NCBI GenBank assembly: GCA_005881215.1
Contig: VBDZ01000004.1
Coordinates: forward strand, 1 to 44,985
Origin: Chloroflexota bacterium
GTDB lineage: Bacteria > Chloroflexota > Dormibacteria > CF-121
Direction: 5' to 3'
Length of the DNA: 44,985 bases
Both the position numbers and the translations under genes were made by a program. Under the pieces are notes generated by a model, which had not been told where the DNA came from, searched no databases, and saw nothing but the letters and a program-made list of their open reading frames with translations. Positions 1 through 7,042 of this stretch are shown here, in pieces. Numbering within the stretch: the stretch's first letter is position 1; every line of letters begins with the position of its first letter.

Positions 1-608
1 TGGATCGCCGGCGAGCCGTCGAAGGCAAAGCTGAAGCCACCGCCGCAAAGCGGCCAGGCGCTGCAGGCCCCGCTGGCGCCGCTGGCGACCACCAGCGAGC
101 CGCTGACAATCAGCAGGTAGGTACCGGCGGCAGCAGCCAGAGCCCAGCGACGTGAGACCGTGTCGGTCGCCTGACTCGTTGAACCGGGGGCCAGCGCGGC
201 GACGGCCGTGACGGAGACCGCACCCAGCAACGCCATCGCGTTCGCCAGGTGCACCAGCACCACGATTGGTGGCAGCTCGAGCTTGACCGTGATGGCGCCG
301 AGCGTGATCTGGACGACAAGCAGCCCGAGGGCCACCGTGGCCGCGGTCACGACGTCCCGTCGGCGGCGCAACCACAACCAGGCAATCACGGCCGTCACCA
401 CCATGAGTGTGGTGGCCAGCACCGTCGTGGTCCGATGCGAGTACTCGATGATGGCATGCAGGTCGAGCGGTGGCAGCAGACGGCCGTGGCACAGCGGCCA
501 ATCCGGACAGCCGAGACCGGAGCCGGAAACGCGCACCACCCCGCCCAGCACGACGAGGGCATAGGTGACGACCGCGGTCGCCACGCTCAGGCCACGGAAC
601 GCCTTCAT
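1..608 (-). CDS. ctaA: Heme A synthase CtaA (COX15-type), C-terminus cut by window edge
   Basis: Absent from the ORF track because it runs off the left edge; I translated it by hand from the ATG at 608. CtaA is a membrane enzyme that oxidises the heme O methyl group to make heme A for aa3-type oxidases. The visible 202 residues start with a membrane helix followed by GVVRVSGSGLGCPDWPLCHG, the family's conserved first periplasmic loop with a Cys pair, then EYSHR, which carries a heme-ligand His. A second Cys-containing loop (ACSAWPLCGG) follows near the edge, as expected for the repeated half. It begins 13 bp after the ctaD stop, so it is the last visible gene of the respiratory operon. Whether a CtaB domain is fused at the missing end cannot be seen. 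Confidence 0.93.
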   Translation of the reverse strand, partial: MKAFRGLSVATAVVTYALVVLGGVVRVSGSGLGCPDWPLCHGRLLPPLDLHAIIEYSHRTTTVLATTLMVVTAVIAWLWLRRRRDVVTAATVALGLLVVQITLGAITVKLELPPIVVLVHLANAMALLGAVSVTAVAALAPGSTSQATDTVSRRWALAAAAGTYLLIVSGSLVVASGASGACSAWPLCGGGFSFAFDGSPAI

Positions 609-621
609 GCCGGACGGGGGA

Positions 622-2259
622 TCAGGCGTGCTCGGCGGCCGCCGTCACGCCGCGGCGCACATCGCGGACCGGGCGGCCGCTGCGGACGGGTGGAATGGTG
701 TCGAAGTTGTACGCCGGAGGGGGCGAGCTGGTCGCCCATTCGAGCGTGTTGCCCTGCCAGGGATCTGCCGGGGCCCGCCGCCCACCGCGCACGCTGATGG
801 CGAAGTTGACGACGAAGATCAAGACCGCGATCGCGATCACGAACGCCCCGATGGTCGCCATCAGGTTCCAGGGAGCCCAGTCGGTGCGGTTGGGCAGCCA
901 GACCGCGATCCGCCGCGGCATCCCCTCGAGGCCGAGGAAGTGCATCGGCATGAAGGTGACGTTGAACCCGACCAGCTGCAGCCAGAACTGGAGCTTGCCC
1001 AGGGTCTCATTCAGATAGCGGCCGGTCATCTTCGGAAACCAGTAGTAGAGACCTGCGAAAACCCCGAAGACGCTGCCGCCGAAGAGGACGTAGTGGATGT
1101 GCGAGACCACCCAGTAGGTCGCGTGGATCTGGTAGTCGGTCGCCAGCGAGGCCATGAAGACGCCGTCGACGCCGCCCACCAGGAACATCAGGACGAAGGC
1201 CACCGCAAACAGCATGGCCGTCGTGTACTTGATCGACCCTCCCCACAGGGTGGCCAGCCAGTTCAGGACTTTCACTCCGGAAGGGACCGCGATCAGGGCG
1301 GTGGTTCCCATGAAGAACTCCTGGAGCGCGAGCGGCAGGCCGGTGGTGAACATGTGGTGGGCGAAGACCATGAAGCCGAGCACCCCGATGGCCGCCATGG
1401 AGAAGGCCATCGCCCGGTAGCCGAAGATCGGTTTGCGACTGAAGACAGGGATGATCTCCGACACGATCCCGAACGCCGGCAAGATCATGATGTAGACCGC
1501 GGGGTGCGAATAGAACCAGAAGATGAACTGGTAGAGCAGCGGGTCCGCGCCGTGGTTGAAGAAGTGGGTGCCGACCTGGCGGTCCAGCAGCACCATGGCC
1601 AGCACGCCGGCCAGGAACGGGCTGGCGAGCAAGGTGAGGCCGGCCGTGATCTCCACGGACCAGACGAACAGCGGCAAGCGGAACCAGGTCATCCCCCGGG
1701 TGCGCATGTTGTGGATCGTGACCAGGAAGTTGATGGCGCCCATGATCGACGAGATACCGAGAATGTGGAGGCCGAGGATCCATAGGTCCTGGCCCAGGCC
1801 AACCGCGTAGGCCTTTTCCGTCAGCGGCACGTAGCCGGTCCATCCGGCGGCCGCCGCACCAGTCTGGGTCAACAGCCCGCTGTACATGGTCAGGCCACCC
1901 AGCGGGATCAGCCAGAAGGAGAAGGCGTTGATCCGCGGAAACGCCATGTCGCGGGCCCCGATCATCAACGGGACGAAATAGTTGCCGAAGCCGGAGAAGA
2001 CCGGGATGATCCACAAGAAGATCATGGTGGTCCCGTGCAGGGTCATGATCTGGTTGTAGAGCTTGGGGGTGAGAAAATCATTGCCGCCCACGGACAGCTG
2101 GGTGCGCATCAGCAGCGCCATGATGCCGCCCACCAGGAAGAAAAAGAACGTCGTGTAGAGATAAAGGATGCCGATCTTCTTGTGGTCGACCGTGGTCAGC
2201 CACTCGACCACGACGTTGCGGCGGGCGACCGCCGGCTGGGGCAGCGCGATGCTAGCCAT
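622..2259 (-). CDS. ctaD: Cytochrome c oxidase subunit I, A2-type
   Basis: Catalytic subunit of the heme-copper oxidase that reduces O2 to water and pumps protons in the cytoplasmic membrane. The 545 residues match the family length and there is no fused subunit III. Visible ligands are H75 (MTLHGTTM, low-spin heme), H252 and the cross-linking Y256, the His pair 301-302 (AHHMF), and H387/H389 near the high-spin and low-spin hemes; K330 fits the K-channel lysine. The helix VI motif is YSHPAVY rather than GHPEVY: the proton-channel Glu is absent and the Tyr-Ser pair of the A2 subfamily is present. It lies 15 bp downstream of ctaC and 13 bp upstream of ctaA. No subunit III gene is visible in the window. 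Confidence 0.98.
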   Translation of the reverse strand: MASIALPQPAVARRNVVVEWLTTVDHKKIGILYLYTTFFFFLVGGIMALLMRTQLSVGGNDFLTPKLYNQIMTLHGTTMIFLWIIPVFSGFGNYFVPLMIGARDMAFPRINAFSFWLIPLGGLTMYSGLLTQTGAAAAGWTGYVPLTEKAYAVGLGQDLWILGLHILGISSIMGAINFLVTIHNMRTRGMTWFRLPLFVWSVEITAGLTLLASPFLAGVLAMVLLDRQVGTHFFNHGADPLLYQFIFWFYSHPAVYIMILPAFGIVSEIIPVFSRKPIFGYRAMAFSMAAIGVLGFMVFAHHMFTTGLPLALQEFFMGTTALIAVPSGVKVLNWLATLWGGSIKYTTAMLFAVAFVLMFLVGGVDGVFMASLATDYQIHATYWVVSHIHYVLFGGSVFGVFAGLYYWFPKMTGRYLNETLGKLQFWLQLVGFNVTFMPMHFLGLEGMPRRIAVWLPNRTDWAPWNLMATIGAFVIAIAVLIFVVNFAISVRGGRRAPADPWQGNTLEWATSSPPPAYNFDTIPPVRSGRPVRDVRRGVTAAAEHA

Positions 2260-2274
2260 GCGTATTTATCTCCT

Positions 2275-3228
2275 TCATCCTCCGGTCACCGTGATCGTGC
2301 CGGTCATTCCCGAGGTTACGTGGTAGGTGCAGATGTAGTGATAGGTTCCGGGCTTCAGGAATTTGACCTCGTACTTCTCGCCCCCATTCTGGGTGTCCAG
2401 GCTGGGCACCTGCTGGTTGTCGAAGGTCACGCTGTGAACGGAGTTGCCGGTGTTCGTCCATTGCACCACGTCGCCCACCTTGATGGTCGCGCTGGACGGC
2501 TGGAATTTTAGTTCGTCGGTTTCCGCCACGTTGGACGCCGCGGGGACCCCGGTGACCTTTTCGCCCGGGGCCGGCCCACCGCCCGGGGGTGGGGCGCCAC
2601 TCAAAAAGGCCTGATACTGCTGCGGCGTGACCGCGTCCACCTCGAGCGTCATCGAGTAGTGGTAGAGGCCGCAGAGCTCGTTGCATTGCCCGAAATACTG
2701 ACCCGGCTGGCTGGCCTCGATCCAGCCGTGGTTCATCTGCCCGGGGATGGCATAGACCTGGCCCCCCAGCCGCGGCACCCAGAAGGAATGCAGCACGTCG
2801 CGGCTCGTCACCTCGACCCGGACGACCTGGCCAACCGGGATCATCATCTTGGTGAAGCTGCTCTTACCGTTCGAGTATTTGAAGCCCCAGGCCCACTGGA
2901 CGCCGGTCACCTGGACCGTCACCTGGGGCGGCGGGCCGTTGCGAACGTAGTCCATCCGAAGCGTGGTTCGGACGAACAGGAAGGCGACGATCACCACCGG
3001 GACCGCCGTCCACAGAAGCTCGAGGCGGGCGTTGCCGTGTACCTGCGACGGCTCGCGGTCGTCTTTGCGCCGGAAACGGAGCGCGGCATAGACGATCAGG
3101 CCGCCGACCACCACCAGCACCGCCATCGCGATCCAGAAGATGCCGGCGTAGAGATTGACGATGTCGCAGGCCTGTGGGCCGGCGCAGCTGAGAGGGCTGA
3201 CGTTGACCGCTTCGGCCATCAAGCTCAT
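2275..3228 (-). CDS. ctaC: Cytochrome c oxidase subunit II with extra C-terminal cupredoxin domain
   Basis: Subunit II accepts electrons into the CuA centre and passes them to subunit I. The protein has two helices (about 24-50 and 68-88), then the CuA domain with H147, C182, E184, C186, H190 and M193 (GQCNELCGLYHYSM). Canonical subunit II would end near residue 205. Here a Pro/Gly linker (212-235) leads into a second, plastocyanin-like domain (238-317) carrying the type 1 copper set H265, C300, H303 and M308 (CTYHVTSGM). Many A2 oxidases instead fuse a cytochrome c domain at this position (caa3), so the added blue-copper domain is probably a tethered electron donor. An internal ATG at residue 4 is an alternative start; a TACACT box lies just upstream. 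Confidence 0.97.
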   Translation of the reverse strand: MSLMAEAVNVSPLSCAGPQACDIVNLYAGIFWIAMAVLVVVGGLIVYAALRFRRKDDREPSQVHGNARLELLWTAVPVVIVAFLFVRTTLRMDYVRNGPPPQVTVQVTGVQWAWGFKYSNGKSSFTKMMIPVGQVVRVEVTSRDVLHSFWVPRLGGQVYAIPGQMNHGWIEASQPGQYFGQCNELCGLYHYSMTLEVDAVTPQQYQAFLSGAPPPGGGPAPGEKVTGVPAASNVAETDELKFQPSSATIKVGDVVQWTNTGNSVHSVTFDNQQVPSLDTQNGGEKYEVKFLKPGTYHYICTYHVTSGMTGTITVTGG

Positions 3229-3253
3229 GACAGTGTACTGACCACGGCCGCCA

Positions 3254-3652
3254 TCATCGGTGAAAGAGCCACCAGCGGCCGGCGGGCGCTCTCGAGCCGT
3301 TGATCTCTTGCGCCGAGCGGCGCGCGTCGTGCATCGCGTCGTACCAGACGATCAGGCCCAGCAGAAAAGTCGCCATGAAAAGGAGCAGCGAGAGCATCTC
3401 GACCAGCAAGGAGAAGAGGACCATGGCGCTGCCCCGCGGCTTCCACAGGGCCAGCAGCTCTGCGGTGGCGCCCGGGATGTTCAGGGTGATGAAAAACAGG
3501 GCGAGGACGGCCAGCAAGAACGCCGCCGCGCGCTTTGGCTGCCGGTTGTAGAGCTGTCCGAGGCCCGGGACCACCGAAAGCCAGGTCGCCAGACGGACGC
3601 TGGGGCCTCGCCTCGACGGCGTCAGGACGGGCGGTGGATGCGGTTCGACCAC
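3254..3652 (-). CDS. Small multi-pass membrane protein of the oxidase operon, function unknown
   Basis: A hydrophobic protein of about 132 residues with three likely membrane segments. It contains PGLGQLYNRQPKRAAAFLLAV, a motif seen at the start of several unrelated small membrane protein families, which does not assign a function. The track starts it at 3727, but that would overlap the preceding small gene by about 75 bp; I chose the GTG at 3652, which leaves a 14-bp gap. It sits between the bc-type genes and ctaC in a tight same-strand run, so it may be an assembly factor or accessory subunit. That role is inferred from position only. Confidence 0.7.
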   Translation of the reverse strand: MVEPHPPPVLTPSRRGPSVRLATWLSVVPGLGQLYNRQPKRAAAFLLAVLALFFITLNIPGATAELLALWKPRGSAMVLFSLLVEMLSLLLFMATFLLGLIVWYDAMHDARRSAQEINGSRAPAGRWWLFHR

Positions 3653-3666
3653 GGGGACTGCGGCGA

Positions 3667-3801
3667 TTACCGCTGGAACATCCGATAACAGTAGTAGGCC
3701 ACGAGCAACAGGCTGCAAACCGCCCACACCAGCACGAAGAAGAAATCGCCCACCCCGGGATCGCGGGTCAGGTTGAGCAACTGGGCGAGCAGCAGGACCA
3801 T
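3667..3801 (-). CDS. Tiny membrane protein (44 aa) in respiratory operon
   Basis: Too short for the ORF track. It starts at an ATG overlapping the previous gene's stop (TGATG) and encodes 44 residues with one strong membrane helix (FFFVLVWAVCSLLLVAYYCY) followed by a basic end. The start/stop overlap on both sides of the upstream small gene argues for a real, translationally coupled gene. The size and single helix resemble the small accessory subunits or assembly peptides often found with cytochrome complexes; no family is recognised. Confidence 0.68.
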   Translation of the reverse strand: MVLLLAQLLNLTRDPGVGDFFFVLVWAVCSLLLVAYYCYRMFQR

Positions 3802-3932
3802 CAGCCGCCCGCCTTGTGCGCCTTGGTCACGTCGAGCAGGTTTTCGGAGAGGATGACCAGCGCGGTAAAGCCGGCCAGGATGATAAAGGCGAAGGCCGTG
3901 CCGATCAGGTTCTTGAGCTGCTGTCGTCTCAT
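3801..3932 (-). CDS. Tiny membrane protein (43 aa) following the triheme cytochrome c
   Basis: Too short for the ORF track. The ATG overlaps the cytochrome c stop codon (ATGA), and the ORF encodes 43 residues beginning MRRQQLKNLIGTAFAF, with one membrane helix and a short charged tail. The coupling to the cytochrome c gene upstream and to the next tiny gene downstream (TGATG) is the main support. It may be a single-helix subunit of the reductase or the reductase-oxidase supercomplex; this is inference. Confidence 0.7.
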   Translation of the reverse strand: MRRQQLKNLIGTAFAFIILAGFTALVILSENLLDVTKAHKAGG

Positions 3933-4975
3933 GGCAGGGTGGCGTACTGCTGCCACATCCGGATCCAGTGGACCAGCAGATTGATGTTGTCGTTCACCGG
4001 CGCCGGTAGCAGCTTTTTGACGCCCCAGGGCGGCATGATCGTCCCCAGGTGTTCCTCGCCGGTGTTCCCCAGGTAAATGCAGCGGTAGTAGTAGTCGTCG
4101 CTGAAAAACCCGAGCCGGTTCTGGTCATTGAGCGGCGGTCCCTTGCCGCCCTCACCCAGGGCGCCGTGACACTGGGCGCAGTTGTTCTCGTAGAGCTGGG
4201 GGGCCTTGTCGGCGACGGAAAACGGGCTCGGCACCAGGTTCTGATGGGCGCCGGCTTGCGTGGTCGCCTGCCGGTTGCCGTTGTGGCAGATGATGCAGCC
4301 GCTCTCGTCGATGCCCAGCCCCTTGTAAGCACTCGGGATGAACCCGGTGAGCTGGGCGGTGATCGGCTTGTTGGTACTCGGGTCATTGACGACTTTGCCG
4401 TTCGCGTCCACCACGTAATAGGGTTGTGCTCGCGGATCCAGGCAGGCGGCGGCGGTGGTCGCCGCCGGTGAGGCGGAGGGTGTCGGTGAGGCCGACGCGG
4501 CCGGCGAGGTCGCGGCGCCAGGAGCGGCCGAGGACGATGGGGCGGCGGACGCGGTCGGCTTGGCCGAGGCGCTCGGCTTGGCCGAGGCACTCGGCGAGGC
4601 GCTGGCCGAGGCGGTGGCCGCGACGACCGGCCGGCAGATCAAAGTGTCCTGGCCATATTTGGCGAAGACCGCGTCGTTGATCACCGAGGGGTGGTTCGGC
4701 CCCAGCCGGCTGGCGGCCTCCTGGGGGCCGATCTTCTGGATGTCGGGCACATGGCAGGTGATGCACCGCTCGACGACGAACTGGTTGTTGACCTGGACGC
4801 GGGGGAACAGCTGCTGCACCTGGATGGGGAAGTCGGCGCCGTATTTTTGCGCGTAGGCCTGCTGAATCGGCAGCCAGGGCCGGTTCAAGTCCTGATAGAA
4901 GGCGTAGCCCAGCAAGAGCAGGAAGCCGACGCTCACCACCAGGAACGCTCGACCTAGCACGCCGCCCCTCCGCAA
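3929..4975 (-). CDS. Membrane-anchored triheme cytochrome c of the bc-type complex
   Basis: Electron carrier taking the place of cytochrome c1/f between the Rieske protein and the oxidase. An uncleaved N-terminal anchor (residues 8-26) precedes three CxxCH heme sites: CITCH (71-75), CIICH (227-231) and CAQCH (266-270). The third heme has a likely Met ligand in IMPPWG. Between hemes 1 and 2 lies a run of about 60 residues made almost only of Ala, Ser, Pro and Thr (118-177), bracketed by two extra cysteines, C114 and C178. The gene overlaps the subunit IV gene by 22 bp and the next small gene by 4 bp. Actinobacterial QcrC is diheme, so three hemes and the insert are unusual. Covalent heme attachment could be done by the CcsA at 34621. 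Confidence 0.93.
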   Translation of the reverse strand: MRRGGVLGRAFLVVSVGFLLLLGYAFYQDLNRPWLPIQQAYAQKYGADFPIQVQQLFPRVQVNNQFVVERCITCHVPDIQKIGPQEAASRLGPNHPSVINDAVFAKYGQDTLICRPVVAATASASASPSASAKPSASAKPTASAAPSSSAAPGAATSPAASASPTPSASPAATTAAACLDPRAQPYYVVDANGKVVNDPSTNKPITAQLTGFIPSAYKGLGIDESGCIICHNGNRQATTQAGAHQNLVPSPFSVADKAPQLYENNCAQCHGALGEGGKGPPLNDQNRLGFFSDDYYYRCIYLGNTGEEHLGTIMPPWGVKKLLPAPVNDNINLLVHWIRMWQQYATLP

Positions 4976-5496
4976 GTCTGCGGACTGCCGAGCACCCAGC
5001 CCCAGTTCCAGATGAACTCATGGCCGCGGAAGAAGGTGCCGATGATCACCAGCGCCACCACGATCACCATGTACAGCCCGAAGAGGATGATGGCCACCTT
5101 GCGCTCCGACGGCCGCCGGCTGGGGTTGCGGTCCAAAAAGGGCACCAGGATCATCAGGACGATGACGAAGGTGGGAAAGGCGACGCCCGCCATCAGCGGT
5201 GGGAATCGGGAGAGCAGCTCCTGCAATCCCAGGAAGTACCAGGGCGCCTTCGAGGGGTTGGGGGTGACGCCCGGGTTGGCCTGGCCGAGCAAGGGCGCCT
5301 GCAGGAAGATCGACACCAGGACCAGGAACACGGTCATCGCCACCGCGGCGATGAACTCCTTGAAGATGAATTCAGGAAAGGAGACGATCATCTCGTCGTC
5401 GCTGTCGTCGCGCACGGTGCTGGGCGCCTCGGCCTGGCGGCGGCGCGCCTCCACCCGGTCGCGGGCGGCGATCCGGTCCCGCGCCTCGGTGGCCAT
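4954..5496 (-). CDS. Cytochrome b C-terminal domain / subunit IV-like protein
   Basis: Corresponds to the C-terminal half of cytochrome b (PetD/subunit IV), which helps form the quinol oxidation site. The diagnostic region PGVTPNPSKAPWYFLGLQELL lies near residue 80, followed by two further membrane helices; total length 180 aa. The charged N-terminus (MATEARDRIAARDR) is cytoplasmic. Separation from the N-terminal half as a distinct gene is the b6f-type arrangement, also known in Bacillus and other bacteria. The gene starts 6 bp after the cytochrome b6-like stop. Confidence 0.94.
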   Translation of the reverse strand: MATEARDRIAARDRVEARRRQAEAPSTVRDDSDDEMIVSFPEFIFKEFIAAVAMTVFLVLVSIFLQAPLLGQANPGVTPNPSKAPWYFLGLQELLSRFPPLMAGVAFPTFVIVLMILVPFLDRNPSRRPSERKVAIILFGLYMVIVVALVIIGTFFRGHEFIWNWGWVLGSPQTCGGAAC

Positions 5497-5502
5497 GACT
5501 AG

Positions 5503-6234
5503 CTAGAGACCTCCGCTGAAACCATCTTTTCGCACCCGCCAGAAGTGGACCACCATCAAGAGGAACCCGATCAGGGGCAGCCCAACCACGTGCATCACGT
5601 AGAAGCGAAGCAGGGTCGCATCCCCGACCGCGTGGCCGCCCAGCATCAGGTAGCGGGTATATGGACCGGCGATCGGCGCGTACTTCGCCATGTTCGTGCC
5701 GACCGTGACCGCCCAGATCGACAGCTGGTCCCAGGGGAGCAGGTAACCGGTAAAGCTGAGCAGCAGCGTGATCAGCAACAGCACCGTCCCGACACCCCAG
5801 TTGAACTCGCGCGGTTTCTTGTACGAGCCCGTCAAAAAGACCCGCGCCATATGCAACCAGACGGTGATCACCATCGCGTGCGCGGCCCAGCGGTGCATGT
5901 TGCGAATCAGCCCGCCGAAGGTCACCACGAACTGCAGGTCGCGCATGTCCTGGTAGGCATGGTTGATGGAGGGGACGTAATAGAACATCAGATACAGCCC
6001 GGTGACGGTCAGAACGATGAAGAGAAAGAAGGAGAGCCCACCCAGGCAGAGGGTGTAGGACATCCGGATCCAGGATCGCCGGACCCGGACCGGATGGATG
6101 TGGAGCACGAAGTTGGTGAGCGCGGTGCGCGCCGCGATCTTGTCGGTCAGCGGCAGGCCGTGGCGGAAGACCGATCCCACCATCTGCTCCATGACCGACC
6201 ACATTTCATCGACCGCGCCGCGAATGACCTTCAT
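5503..6234 (-). CDS. Cytochrome b6-type diheme cytochrome b (N-terminal domain protein)
   Basis: Membrane core of the quinol-cytochrome c reductase, carrying two b hemes. The 243 residues hold four helices. Heme ligands are H114 and H128 in helix B and H215 and H230 in helix D; the helix D pair is 15 positions apart, the b6 spacing, against 14 in mitochondrial-type cytochrome b. C63 in YTLCLGG lines up with Cys35 of cytochrome b6 (YCLGG), which covalently holds the extra heme cn in b6f complexes. [13 protein letters not shown] and LLPWDQ are standard quinone-site landmarks. It sits directly between the Rieske gene and the subunit IV gene. Confidence 0.95.
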   Translation of the reverse strand: MKVIRGAVDEMWSVMEQMVGSVFRHGLPLTDKIAARTALTNFVLHIHPVRVRRSWIRMSYTLCLGGLSFFLFIVLTVTGLYLMFYYVPSINHAYQDMRDLQFVVTFGGLIRNMHRWAAHAMVITVWLHMARVFLTGSYKKPREFNWGVGTVLLLITLLLSFTGYLLPWDQLSIWAVTVGTNMAKYAPIAGPYTRYLMLGGHAVGDATLLRFYVMHVVGLPLIGFLLMVVHFWRVRKDGFSGGL

Positions 6235-6255
6235 GAACTCTCCCTGCTCCCCTGG

Positions 6256-6840
6256 TTAGACCTTCAACCGGTATTGATGATCCACGATGATCGAGCGGTC
6301 GATGAAGAGTTTGCCGTCTTTCGCCAGCTCGATGTGCACTCGGTCCATCGGACGGGGCGCCGGGCCGAAGAAGTTGTCGGCGTCCCGGAAGTAGCGGCTA
6401 CCGTGGCAGGGGCACTTGAAGCCCGGCAGGATCGGGTTTCCCCTGGTCGCCTGCTGGCCGGTGTCGGGGTCCTTCGAGATCTGGGTGCCGGCCAGGACCA
6501 GGTCACTGGTGACATCGGGAAAGTAGCGGGGGGTGCAGCCCAGGTGGGTGCAGATCAGGCTGATGGCATAGAAGCCGTTGCTGTCACGGTTGATTACCAC
6601 CCGCTTGTCGATGATCACCGTCGTCGAGCCCACCGCGTAACTGGATGGCAGGGCCAGGTCGCCGGCCGGCTTGAACGCGGGCGGATCCTCATAGGTGGCG
6701 TTGGGCTGGATGAACTTGACGCTCTGGAAGAGGGCGATCGCAGAGGCCACCGTGAAGCCGACCCAGCCGGCGATGGCCAGGAAGCTGCGCCGCGACATTT
6801 CGCGGCTGTCCTCGATGAAGCGCTTGAAGTCGGCGGCCAT
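6256..6840 (-). CDS. Rieske [2Fe-2S] iron-sulfur protein
   Basis: Rieske subunit that moves electrons from quinol to the c-type cytochrome. After a twin-arginine-like start (MSRRSFLAIAGW at 15-26) comes one helix serving as a membrane anchor. Cluster ligands are visible: C97 and H99 in CTHLGC and C143 and H146 in CPCHGS, with C102 and C145 as the structural disulfide. The length of 194 residues is normal. The ATG overlaps the stop of a small upstream ORF (TAATG). It is the first recognisable gene of the operon. Confidence 0.96.
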   Translation of the reverse strand: MAADFKRFIEDSREMSRRSFLAIAGWVGFTVASAIALFQSVKFIQPNATYEDPPAFKPAGDLALPSSYAVGSTTVIIDKRVVINRDSNGFYAISLICTHLGCTPRYFPDVTSDLVLAGTQISKDPDTGQQATRGNPILPGFKCPCHGSRYFRDADNFFGPAPRPMDRVHIELAKDGKLFIDRSIIVDHQYRLKV

Positions 6841-7007
6841 TACACGAACGCGTTGTGGGATGGCGGCGTGAAGATCGTCGCGAAGACAATCGTGGACGCC
6901 ATGATGATGATGAACAGCGCGGCCACGAGCAGGCAGCCGAAATCAGCCTTGATCGCTCCGATCACGCCGCGCACGGAGTCGAGAATAGCAAAGCGACGCT
7001 CGGTCAA
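6840..7007 (-). CDS. Possible small membrane protein preceding the Rieske gene
   Basis: A short ORF, here from a TTG at 7007 (55 aa); a GTG at 6974 would give 44 aa. Its end contains one clear membrane helix (CLLVAALFIIIMASTIVF), and its stop overlaps the Rieske start codon as TAATG, which favours coupled translation. There is no convincing ribosome binding site at either start. The track shows a longer version whose N-terminal part is a shadow of the GH15 gene. It could be another single-helix subunit of the complex. Confidence 0.5.
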   Translation of the reverse strand: MTERRFAILDSVRGVIGAIKADFGCLLVAALFIIIMASTIVFATIFTPPSHNAFV

Positions 7008-7042
7008 ACATCGGGTCTCGGCCCGAGTGGGGCCGGGCCGGG

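Noticed and set aside
565-1785. 406-aa plus-strand ORF opposite ctaD
   Set aside because: Highly charged Asp/His/Arg/Gln-rich product, typical of a reverse-strand shadow of a GC-rich membrane protein gene; it lies entirely over ctaA/ctaD.
4457-4620. Tandem-looking DNA repeats in the cytochrome c gene
   Set aside because: These encode the Ala/Ser/Pro linker; they are coding low complexity, not a mobile or CRISPR-type repeat.
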